A stretch of DNA of 46,393 nt from Lingula anatina (taxonomy: Eukaryota; Brachiopoda; Lingulata; Lingulida; Lingulidae), in assembly GCF_001039355.2 (NCBI RefSeq), contig NW_019775358.1:127467-173859 (forward strand). The letters are read 5' to 3'. Shown one piece after another: positions 23,701 through 34,100 of the stretch. Position 1 is the first letter of the stretch, and each line of letters starts with the position of its first letter. The position numbers were made by a program, and so were the translations under genes. Under the pieces are notes generated by a model. The model was not told where the DNA came from. It searched no databases and saw only the letters and a list, made by a program, of their open reading frames with translations.

Positions 23701-23859
23701 GGGGTGGTTGTTGATGTCGTTGAGGGCCAGCTGCACAGGGCCGTACATTTGCTCGTCGGGCGTGCCAATCGGAGTGAGCATACCGAAGTAAATATCAGCA
23801 CCCACAGTAACACGGAGATACAGACCCAATAACAGCGCAATGCTGGAAAACACTTCCAT
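13552..23859 (-). CDS. GABA-B-like class C G-protein-coupled receptor, copy B (complete)
   Basis: Sixteen exons join in phase to 782 residues: 23653-23859, 21542-21706, 20787-20957, 20251-20355, 19961-20032, 18963-19187, 18557-18790, 18393-18456, 18138-18227, 17495-17645, 17027-17109, 16396-16541, 15757-15882, 15370-15509, 14020-14215, 13552-13725. Residues 1-21 are a signal peptide; 22 to about 450 form the bilobed ligand-binding region (QMYGPVQLALND; GSSSFTLSQR; LFGKKYVW; NYDAIWAAALALNKS; GPVSFSPHGSRM). Membrane segments lie near 466-490, 503-522, 538-556, 581-598, 636-657, 676-695 and 702-722. Cys536 and Cys629 suit the TM3-loop 2 disulfide; YKGLLLL (644-650) and IPK (723-725) are family marks. 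There is no Cys-rich domain, as in GABA-B receptors, which couple to Gi/o as dimers. The short tail (726-782) has no obvious coiled coil. Whether it binds GABA is unknown. Confidence 0.9.
14293..14321. repeat. Poly-A tract
   Basis: Uninterrupted A run in receptor intron 14. Confidence 0.8.
14490..15330. mobile_element. Large fold-back element in receptor intron 14
   Basis: Two arms of 150-200 bases are inverted copies of each other: 'GTAGTATGCATAATGGAGGATACATTGG' appears at about 14595-14622 and as its reverse complement at about 15107-15134, with matching flanks on both sides. The right end has three near-repeats containing the palindrome ATTTTCATnATGAAAAT (15230-15320). It has a G-run at 15190-15207, no coding capacity, and lies wholly inside intron 14 (14216-15369). 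Confidence 0.65.
16571..16845. mobile_element. Dispersed repeat, copy in receptor intron 11
   Basis: Shares with 28463-28733 the order GCAGTGG..., C-rich run, CTAGCTAAATTATAGTT, TAAACCGT, GGCCCT, a 'CCAAGGGGG' stretch and 'GGACCCC..TTCAAA'. It is non-coding and includes the palindrome GCTCGAGGCCCTCGAGC near 16711. Two copies in one window indicate an abundant family. Confidence 0.65.
17151..17287. mobile_element. Short inverted-repeat element, receptor intron 10
   Basis: The left end GTGACAGGAATGGTAG mirrors the right end CTACCATTCCAGTCAC (one mismatch). The interior is related to 19645-19819, in opposite orientation. Non-coding. Confidence 0.65.
17747..17824. repeat. Homopolymer and (AT)n tract
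   Basis: A C run, an A run, then about 12 AT units (roughly 17775-17800) and AAAT repeats in receptor intron 9. Confidence 0.8.
18393..18456 (-). CDS. Small exon 8 of receptor copy B
   Basis: This 64-base exon encodes GPVSFSPHGSRMSWLSMEQI plus one Arg and the first base of an Asn codon. It is separate here because it is short and easily missed. Without it the flanking exons are out of phase; with it they join, and it supplies the family's G-x-V-x-F-x-x-x-G-x-R...Q-I segment. Acceptor CTTTCAAG and donor GTAGGT. Confidence 0.85.
19645..19819. mobile_element. Short inverted-repeat element, receptor intron 5
   Basis: Ends CCAATGTGACTGGAACGG and, on the right, CATTCCTGCGACACCGG are imperfect inverted repeats. 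Reverse-complemented, the body aligns with 17151-17287 (GGAATGnTAGTCnTAGGAATG). Second member of that family. Confidence 0.6.
21094..21262. mobile_element. Fold-back element in receptor intron 2 (copy B)
   Basis: Ends ACTAGTCCGAGGATCAAG and the reverse complement of TTTGATCCGCGGACTAGT. Same element and place as 1086-1251. Confidence 0.6.
23441..23480. other. Empty target site of the Tc1/mariner insertion
   Basis: AAGTTGACATAGTATTTGC runs through uninterrupted. In copy A the same bases are split at the TA by the element at 4149-5891. Confidence 0.9.
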
Positions 23860-24683
23860 TTTTAAACGCGCAAATTCATATAATAGGCTTGTCGCTGCAC
23901 CGTGTCCGTATGACAGTAAATTGTCCTCATCCGATTAACTTCGAGAGGGTTCGCCTGGCGCAGACGCAGACTAAAAACGACCCAGTTATGAAAGGTGATT
24001 TTGGCAAGGTTTTGCAGTTTATGCCCTTTTTCGCAATGCAAACCACAACCTGAAAGATATAATCTTAATGAGGCTAGATAGTTTTTTTTTGTAAATTATT
24101 ATATGACGCGTTAAAGGCTAACCAAGACCAGTTCTTGTTTTAAAACTGTGTCCTAAAGTATCCGTGAGGACACGACGTGAATAATGTGAAATGTGCAAGT
24201 CACTCGCGTTTCAAGAGAAAATATTTTCCCGTGAGCTAAGGATTCCAGCAGACGATCTTGTCGCACAGACGAACTGGTCCGCACAAGGGTAGAAAAGGAG
24301 TGAAAGGATTGAGTTTTTTTTTCTTCAGCGTCCTTCGCTTACATTGAGAAGGTGGAAAGAATTGCAATCGTAGAGAAAATAAATTGTTTGATTATCGTTT
24401 GATAAGCTCTTTCTTTCTACTCAGTATATTGGAAAGGGGCAAATTTCCTTTTTCATTATTTGTTGTTGCTGTTGATTTTGTTTCAAAAAAATCGTATAGT
24501 ATCTTTGATGAAAATGTAGATATGATGTCAGGTTTTAGAGAAAAAGTACCAATAACACCATGAAAATTCGTTTTAAAAGAGTATTTTTCAGCTTTCCCCC
24601 GTACATTTAATGCCAAGCAGGTCGACCAGAGTTCGACAATACGAACCCACGCGTGTCACGTAGGATGCGTATTTGTAATCTCA

Positions 24684-24831
24684 ATGCTTCTAGCAACATC
24701 ATGAATACCATTAGGGACAATGTTTTTTTAATCAGACAAGTTTTGTACATCCAGAATGATGAAAATTCTGATGTTCTCCGCGCAGCACAGAGAGGGTTGA
24801 TAAAATACAATCATTGGCTCTGGCGGAGGCC
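24684..24831 (-). promoter_or_regulatory. Conserved block upstream of receptor copy B
   Basis: Counterpart of 7074-7221: same length, about six differences. It lies about 0.8 kb upstream of the copy B start and includes the minus-strand CCAAT-like motif. Confidence 0.4.
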
Positions 24832-24960
24832 AATTTTTTTTTTTTTTTTAATCTCAGAAAAGTGATATTGACGGTCAAAGTTGACTACTAATATATGGAT
24901 ATATCTTACACTGAAGCAGACAATATTTTTGTGTAAACATTTAAACCTTTTTTGGAGCTA

Positions 24961-25501
24961 AAATTATTTTATGAAACCGGCCCATCTACATACAGTGCAT
25001 GGCTGATCTACTACAGAGCATATACATGTAGTTGACCTCTCCCCCTCCCCCCAAACAAAAATAATAATAATAATGAATAAATCAATAAACAGACCCATAA
25101 GAAATTCATTAAATCCCAATAAGGTCTATCACATTCCTACCGGATTTTCCGGATTTTTGGTGTGATTGCTCCCCACATTTCACACGAGGGTTGTTCTTGT
25201 ACAAATGGTGCTGGGAAAATCTCCGAAAAAAAATTTTTTTTGTCACTCTGCACTGTCGTCTTCACACGTGCAGATGTAGTTGCTTCCATCGTCTGGCCAA
25301 AAGTTACCAGGGCGCATCAGAGGCAAGTGCACATAAATATTCTGCTGTTTTTATGCTGTGTAACGAGCGGAATGATACAATAGCAGGTATTTTTTCCGTG
25401 CCCTGAATAGACGTATACATGCCCTCGTCAACGTTATGTATTTGTGAGGCGAACCAAAACATGAACCTTCTTATTGTGTTTCCCTTGGTAGAACCCTGGA
25501 T
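24961..25501. other. Intergenic; possible mariner debris
   Basis: No gene. The motif CACACGAGGGTTGTTCTTG at 25180-25198 resembles the ends of some mariner elements, and open frames run both ways through 25160-25400, but I cannot confirm a transposase. Confidence 0.3.
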
Positions 25502-25767
25502 CTAAGGGACCGTTCAGAATGAGTAATGCCGACCTAGCCAGTATCCGTAAGCTCCACGGGACACTCAGTGAATGCAATCAGATTAACAGACTAACACGCC
25601 TCCTCCTAGCGTTGAGTAGAGTACGAAAAAGCTGTTGATTATACGAGTACGTTGGAAACAATAGGGACGTGTTCGTCTGTTAATTTGATTACATTCAGCG
25701 AGAGACTCCGCGGAGTTGGTGCGCATTAACGAAGTCAACAGAACTCATGCGGAACGGCCCCTTATAG
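25502..25767. mobile_element. Fold-back MITE-like element
   Basis: Nested inverted repeats over most of its length: CTAAGGGACCGTTCAGAATGAG on the left pairs with CTCATGCGGAACGGCCCCTTATAG on the right; inner arms around 25562-25597 and 25668-25703 (CAGATTAACAGACTAACACG / CGTGTTCGTCTGTTAATTTG) pair with few mismatches. No coding capacity. Confidence 0.65.
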
Positions 25768-26729
25768 AATTAACGAGTAAGGACACGTCTCTATTCAGCT
25801 TGGAAGAGAGGCCTGAGGCGGGGTGACGGGTTTCGCATATTTTTCTCCCTCCTCTTTTTTTTCTCTTTCCTGCAGTGAATGACTTGCAGTATTTTATCTC
25901 CATACTGATGCATAAATAAATCATTATGAATTCATTGTCGTGCTTGAGGTGATATTGTGCCAAATTCGTTTCTATCAACGTCGCATTTGTCTTTTTTTTT
26001 TTAATCTGTCAACTTCTATCTGTTCTGTTGATCAAATATGATCCCAACTCAGCGTGTTTTCTGCGATTTAACATCATTTAGAACGCATTTAGAATGTAAA
26101 AAAAAAATAATAATAATAAAAATACTGGTACTCTACGACCTGTAAATCAACTTTAATGATTCCAAGTCATGTAAGGCAATCGTTTATGAAATATGAATGT
26201 AAATTATGGGTTGTATATGAACAGTATTATCCGTATTGCCTGACCCGTACGTTTTCACAACTAGTGCCACATAAAGGTGTCGCTACTCTTACGTTGACGG
26301 AATTCCTTCCAAATCACTAAGGAGTTTGCCCTACGGGAGTGGGACTTCATGTCACAGTGAAATACCTGTAGGTTATTATTCATATGTTTATATATCTCTT
26401 GCAAAATGAAGGTAAAAAGTAATCATTTGAAAAGAAATGCAGGGTCGAAACGTTGTTTTGTATCATTATTGATAGCCTAAGGTAAGAAAAACGTTTAACC
26501 TTTAGTAACGACTTCTTTTTTTATTACCAACGGTGGCATGGTTTGCTTGTGAAGGGCTAATAATGTGCAGAACAAAGAAAAAGGGCACGATTTATTTACA
26601 CGTTTTTTATTACCAATCTTCTATATATTCTTGGTTTAAAATTTTATGTATACGGCCTGTAGAGTACGAAGTAAAAGCCATTTGTCGACGAAAACATAGT
26701 ACTCTTCAGTCAAAAATGATCACATTTTN

Positions 26730-26786
<57 letters not shown>

Positions 26787-28103
26787 GCACAATAAGTATT
26801 AAACAAAACTAAAATACCAATGACTTTGAAGATTCGCTCTTCATATGTCAACATATAATAAATTCTAGCTTATTGTATACAAAACCAAAATAGTATTAAA
26901 GCTCTTTAGTATGCAGAATCAACACAACATATACATAGTATATTGCTCCTTTGAGAGTGAAACTGTTCTGCTTGTACCCAGTAATGATCCAAAATCACTG
27001 TCCCGCCATTGTCACATTGAATACTTTCCCTTGCAAAGTTGTCCAACGATTCTTACCAAGACACCAAGCTTATCCTGTTGTCTATCAAAACACCTGTGGT
27101 TTTCCTGAATATTTTTGCAGCCATACCCAAACGTGCTGCAGCATAAAAATGGTCCACTTAGGATTTCTTCACAAACCATCCTAGCTGCCCGTTTTTTTCC
27201 AAATCTGTATCAGTATTCCTTTGTGAGCATTGCACATTCTGTATCACCTTTCACGATATTCACAGACCTACATGTATGTAGAAACGATGTGAAGCAGCTG
27301 ATGCTACATTCCAGCACATAATCAAGTCAGGTAATATAATAAATAGATCGAAGTTCCGTATCTAACAGCAAGTCTCTGAGCAGATGTAAAGGTCTTATGC
27401 TCCCTCTCTTTCTCTATAATTATGTATGTTTATGTATATATAATTATATTATGGCAAGCTGCTTTGAAATACCATACATGAAGAGTTGCCAAATGTTCCC
27501 AATTCATTATAATAATAGATGCTTCACAACAACTGCTTAACTTAGAGTTATTTACACTCCAATATCTCCATCTAATACAGCTGATGAAATCATTTTTTTT
27601 CCTTTTCAACCAATTGATTTTCTTCGCCTTCAAGTGTCGTATTCTGTTATTTATCAAGGTGGATACAGCCGTCCTGGTTAACCATCGCCTTAAGTCCATT
27701 CAGATTTAAAGAAAATCCATCCATTTGATTGAAGTTAAATCTGAGCCCCTACTGAAAGATCCCGAGGACCATGTTCACTGAGCCTGCTCATCACACATCA
27801 ATAAACAACAGGCCCCAGTTTCACAAAAAAACTGAAGTCAAGTTCCCTTGCTAAAAACTTAATTACCAAGGTAACATGGTCACATGGACACATCTTGCCC
27901 TATCAGGAGCAGTGTAACAGCACTCTCACGGATATTCTAGTCAACTAAGCTAGGGAACTGACTAAAGTTTTTTTATTTTTTTTTATTTTGTGAAACTGAG
28001 GCCAGATGGACACATTTTAGAACTGAAGACACTGGCAACTCTGACTATGGCACAGTCAATGTTGATACAGTATTTTCTATAGAATAAAGTGCTGTTGTTG
28101 CTT
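25768..28103. other. Intergenic, no gene recognised
   Basis: AT-rich, with short open frames only, none with domain signatures, plus the poly-A run at 26733. The last part should hold the 3' untranslated region of the DNAJB6-like gene; minus-strand AATAAA-like signals occur in the T-rich stretch at 27967-27989. Confidence 0.5.
26733..26785. repeat. Long poly-A run
   Basis: About 53 A residues, with an N at 26729 just before. Could be a retroposon tail, but no body is recognised upstream. Confidence 0.8.
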
Positions 28104-31100
28104 TCAATATGATATGGCCTCTGCTTGCTGTCCATTTACAGTTTTTGATTTGACCTTTCCGTCCTCTTCTACAGTAACTGTTTCCACACCATTTTCCACA
28201 ACTCTGAAAAAAATTATGATAATGATAAAAATAAGAATGATAATAAATTATGAATAATAACTGAAACTATAACAGTAACAATCATAAAAATACAGCAGGT
28301 CGGTGTATTTCTGATGTTTAGTTATCTTCCATCAAAATTTTTGTGTTTTTGAAAAAGTGGACCTTTTTACCATGAAACTTTAGCATGCCTAGATCAATTT
28401 TTACCCATGGCAGATTTTTTTCCCCAGCAAAAAGTAGTTTGTTTGAACCCCCCTGGCTATGCAGTGGAGTATTGGCGGGGGGGAGGGGGGGGGGTCTGAC
28501 CCCCCCTTCAGTTTCTGAAACATATATCCCACCAATATTCTCTTCAAATGAGAATTTCGACTAGCTAAATTATAGTTTTAAACCGTACCAAAGGGCACTA
28601 TTTGCTCTCCAAAACACCAAAACATTTTCGGGACCCTTGAGCAGGCCCTGAACCCCACACCAAGGGGGCAAAAGTGTCATTCTGGACCCCCCTTCAAATA
28701 ATCCTGGTTCCCCCCCTGGCTACGGGCCTGAAAGGACACCAAACACCAAAACTCAGAGTGATGGGAAAGCACCTTAAAGAAACCAGATACTCACTTTTTT
28801 GTTACTACTTTCTTCCCATTGACAAATCTCGTGGATGTGGATGTGGACCTGAAGTTTCCACCCTGCCTTGGTCCACTGAATGCAGAACCCGAGAATGTGG
28901 TGAAACTGTGGGAACAGAAAAAGAGAAAATGGAATTAAATATACCATTATGATAATAATTGTATTTCTCTCTCTGGCTCTGTTATTTTTCCTTTGAATAC
29001 TCAATTTGTTGTTTTCACTGTACTCAAATCATGGACTATAATTTGTTAACATTTCCCTTCAGCTTTCAAGTCTGCAACTTAAATTAGCACATACAAATAT
29101 CCTAAAATATTGATTAATAAATTACTGTTTTGCTGGAATGGTACCAATAACACATTTAATGGAAATATCCACCCCTGTATACTTCACAGATTGTTAAATA
29201 TTCTGAAACACAAAGGCATACAAGATGCAATAACTGTCGGATCCCCAAACCACGTTTGTACTTTATCCCTTTGAACCAAGCATCATATTTGTGATATATA
29301 TATATAATAATTATTATTGTATCTTAGTACACATATTTTATCTTTCAAATAAGTTGTAACATCAGGAAGATATTCAACCAGCCTTAAAAATTATATAATT
29401 TATCAAATCAATAATTTATCTAATCGTGTGTGCATTTAGGTACATCATTTGTGGTTTATATCCATATTAGGTGCATAATGTTAAGCCAACTACAACTTGT
29501 CCCTTCTCTCTCTCTTTGTATGTGTATGTGTTGACAAACATATTCCATGGACAGTCTCTCTCCTCAAGGTTTTATTTCAAATCCAGCTTTTCAGCTATCA
29601 TACACTGGTCTTCTATGCTGAAGTCTTCTACTTTTATAAGTGTTTGTTCTCTGCTTATGGGGCAAATCTTGCTTAATCAATCATTTCCCTTGGGGCTGTT
29701 AATTTTATTTCTGCATCCTCTCAAAATTATCTTCATATTTTAATCTTTTTAATTTTCAAAGTTTTACTGAAATCCTGCTAAATAAAATCCTGCTTAATAA
29801 AATAATCAAATTCAACTGCCACAGTGTAAAGCAATCATCTTCTCTAACACACCTGAGCTCTGAATGTGCATCAGAAGAAGAAAACACTGGGGCACAACTA
29901 ACACACTGGCAGTATATCCTGAGTATTGTAACTCCATGTCTGAAATATATCTTACTCATCAAATGTACATTAAATTATATACCCTCAGCTTATGAACACA
30001 CATATACTGACAAAGCATTAACAGTGGGCCCAAAAAGTTGGCAGAGAACTTATAATCCTGGAAAGGGAAAAGGGGGAAAAACAAAGTATCGATCCAGCCA
30101 GGAGTATTGCATAACATGAATAACCAGAGTCAAGCTGTAGTGGCAGTACAGTCTTACCAGCATGTCTCTTCATATCAGTGATATATTCATTTATGGCTTA
30201 ACCTGTCAGTCAAAGTGTTGTGGGTGTAGCATTTCCAATGTTTATCAACAGTCTTTGGGACTAAATGATTCATTTTCTTAATGAGATGCAGTATAGACCA
30301 CTTAGATATTGTCCATGTTTCAAAAATATTTTAAAAGAAAATGCCAAATTGAATGTTATTTACATTCACAGCTGCTTTATTTCAATGGATTACTACAGAC
30401 ATAAACAGGATCAAAGTGGACTTATAAATTCAGTCATTATGTTAACTGTTTAATGCTTTGCAACAGCTTACCCAGAATGTCAGTTCGTCACCTCAGTTGC
30501 CTAGCAACAGCTTACCCAATATATCAGTCCTTGTCACCTCAGTTGCCGAGAAACATGTTCACCAGAATTTCAGTCCTTGTCACCTTAGTTGCTTAGCAAT
30601 AGCCTATCCGAAGTCTCATTTCCTCCTGGTTACCAAGCAGCAATTTACCCAGAATTCCTGTGAAAACCTCTGACTTCCACTCACCTCTGGTTGTCAGCTT
30701 GTTGCACCTGTTGACCTCTACTTCCTGGCTGCCTCTCTCTATGAGAGAACAGCCCCTGAGATCCAAAGAATGGGCTGTCTGCAATGCTAGATTCTGGTTG
30801 GTTGAAATGCCTCAGAAGAGAGGGGATATTGAGGCCATGGACAGTATGGCGGTGGTGGTGATGGTGATATGGGTTGCGGCGCCTGCGTCTACTGTAAGAT
30901 AGTGGTGTGTTACCCCACAGAAATCATAACAAAGAGAAAAGTCTCACAGAGGACATTGCAAGAAGAAATGGTGCTGATGAAAACAATTTGTTTATTAATT
31001 ATTATGAACAGAGTTGTGAGATCAATAAATGAAAAGGAAAATGACCAGTCTATTAGATAGATAATTTTTGAAAGTTTTACTTTTAATTCTTTTTGTGAGC

Positions 31101-34100
31101 TTGAAATTATTTTAAAAAGAAAAAAATATTTATTTCAATATTTACTCAAACATATAAATCTAGGGTAAATCTGTTGGTCAGATAAAATATGAGTGTTAGT
31201 ATTTAGCAAGATAATCCCATTTATAAATGCACAGATAAGATAGTGGTATAAACGAGGTGTTAGGTTATATCGATTTCGCTATAGAAGACAACGCAAGCGA
31301 TGATTTAATTTGAGGGTGGGTAGCTGGGATATTTCTTCGGCCAAACAGGTTTGCCCACTGAATGATGAAAATAAAATATTGCAGCACTAGAAACAGGAGG
31401 AAGAAAACTTGAAGCAATTTCTACATGTATAGAAATATTATCAGAATGTTTTAATATTGACTTCCTCTTTCTGGTCAGTTGACTCAATTTTAATCAGAAA
31501 TGTTTGGTAATCCATAATTGTGTTGCACATTATTGAGGACAAGTATGAACTTTTATGATTTAAAAAAATCAACAAAGAAGCACTCGCCTTGGGGTGATTT
31601 GTTTCACACATGGCAAAATGTTTGCAAAGAGTAAATTTACTCCATAACATTACAATATATACAGACAGAATTACTTGGAATTTCTTTTTAGAATTTCAAT
31701 AATGAAGAAAGCTTTCTTATCATGACATATAATATTAGCAAATTGAGAGCAAGTTCAGATAATGAAATAGAAAAGGTCCAGATGCAATACAAAGATGTTT
31801 AGTAAATTTTAGGGGGGCAATACCTTGCCTTGGCCAGATATGTGTGGGACTGAAAACTTAATGATGAAAGTCACAGAATGATTGTCAAAAGGCATTACCA
31901 ATGAAAGAAAGGCACTGGTGTGGAATCTTCACTCTTTATAAACTACACATGTGAGCATTCATAGACATGCAAAAGAGGACAAATGACCAAGATGCAGTGG
32001 GGAACACAACAGAAATCTATCTACACTATAAATACCATGACTGCACATCAACACCATTTAAACAGTTCTAATCTAGACTGAACAAGGCCATAAAGAAAGT
32101 TCATGACGACATCTATTCTAACAGAAACAGCTCAATGCAATGAAGAGAATATTACTAATTTAATAAAATCTAGAGAGAATGTTTATTTTAATTTTTTTAC
32201 TTTGAAAAATGACTCGGTGTTTGTTGACATGACTTGTGCAGTTTTGAGAGGAAGAGTAGATTGGTGTGGGAGGGGGGGGGAGAGGGGAAAGGGCAGAGAT
32301 GACAGTGTAAAGAAGATACAGTAACAGTATACTTCCACCTTACTGGTACTTTAGATTTGTCTACTGTTTAAGCGGGTACTTCCTAAAAGGCTAATCCAGC
32401 TAGTAAATTTGACTTAATCTAAGACTTGTGTGAAAGCAATGAAATATCCTTTATGTCTTGATATTAGTTATCTAGGACTGGACTGTCTGAAATATTTTCT
32501 TTCGCATTCAACGCCAAAAATTCCACTGAGATGTTCCTCCTACAGCCTATTAAATCTACAGCACATTTGAAAATTTGACAATAAAAATGAAATGACTATA
32601 GGTCCCACAGAATCACTGCAAGGGAAATTTTTAATGAATGAAGCTAGCTTTGAGTGATGAAGACTGAATACAAATGCATCTGTCTGCTTCAGACGTACAG
32701 GGGTTTTCATTTAAGCACGGAAGTTGCACCTCCAAACCCAAGCTGGATTCAACATTTAGTTTTACATTTTGCAACCGAAGCACTAGATTCAACATTTAGT
32801 TTCATATCTCCCAGCCTAAGCAATGGATTCTGTCCAAATACTCATCAGTTTATCAATACATATCCTGTTTGAATGTTGTGATAACATAAATTTTTTAAAA
32901 ATCTGATCCCTATTTATCTTTATAACTGCAGTTTTGTCTGAACTTCTGCAACCTTTTCTTATTACCTCAAGTTTGTTGCCAACATTCTACAACATTTCAA
33001 ATGATATCGATAATATATATAAATTTCTTTCTATGAGTTAACTGTCAACAATGTCCCTGTCATAAACATTTTCACTGCCATCAAGTGTCATTTTAGTATG
33101 TATATATGTAAATTTAGTAAAGGGGAAAACTAAAAGAGAAACAATAAATACATAACCACAAGACTTTTACTTAAATTGCAGCAGAAATTAATTTCATTCC
33201 AAAACAACAGGAAGCCAAACTTTGTGGTTTATCACACTGCATGATGTGCTGTGAATGTCGAGTTAATGTCCGTCTACCATCTCCAATAAAACATGCATAA
33301 GTCAGCAGTGAAGTACTTCAGTCATGTATTTTCTTAAGGTACTGTTGCTAAAGTTAAATACAACGCAGCATAAATGGGTTCTTAACCTTAGCAATACTTC
33401 AATAAATTAAGTATATAAGCCATAATGTTACACCAAAATTACAAAAATAAAAAGATAATAACTATAATAGTACAATTTCATGATTCATTGGATTTTTTTC
33501 TGAACCTTTTTTCTTGATAATATATTCCCATTTCATTTTCAATGCTTCTTGTCAAATTAGGTTTCAGTGAAAACAAAAACCAGTGAATCATTGCACATTT
33601 CTAACATTTCATTCCCCTATATATAAAGAAACAGATATTTAAAACAAAATAATAATAATAATAAAACATGCAATATATTGTATATAAATAGAACCAGTAT
33701 AAACAACAGTAAGACAGCATTCATTTCCATGACTACCAACCCCCCGGTTACTATGGTAACAGCAAAGGCTTTTCATAAAAACTGTAACCGTGACGACTAT
33801 CATGCCCACTGTAGCTAGCATTGGAACACTGAATATTAATATTGCTTGTTGGTGGAGGTTCAATCCCCATTCTGTTATTAACCAAATAATGCAGCGGGGG
33901 TATTAACAACCCTTCACACCAATGCATATATTGCCCAATAATAGCCATATCTGTTGCCGCAAATATGTCCAGAAAGAATCAAATTTTATCTCCAATGAAT
34001 AATATAGTTAGTAATAATATATGTATACCAATGCTCAAACATCTGGTTGAGGCCACACAATAGTGAAAATGTGCCTTGGCCTTTCTGACAATTCATTTGA

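Larger units (their letters stand above)
20787..24960. repeat. Segmental duplication, right copy
   Basis: Homologous to 790-7510. It carries receptor exons 1-3 and upstream DNA, and lacks the three insertions found on the left. Its own extra pieces are about 22620-22735 and a T/G-run block at 22800-22890. Homology stops near 24960, about 1.1 kb upstream of the receptor start. Confidence 0.85.

Noticed and set aside
25240-25370. Minus-strand segment with CTCEDD after GNFWPDDGSNYI, EGF-like in look
   Set aside because: Only two cysteines, no clear splice sites, and overlapping frames read equally well; insufficient for an exon.
33639-33948. Overlapping minus-strand open frames in DNAJB6-like intron 4
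   Set aside because: Simple AT-rich translation, no homology I recognise and not needed for phase of the flanking exons.
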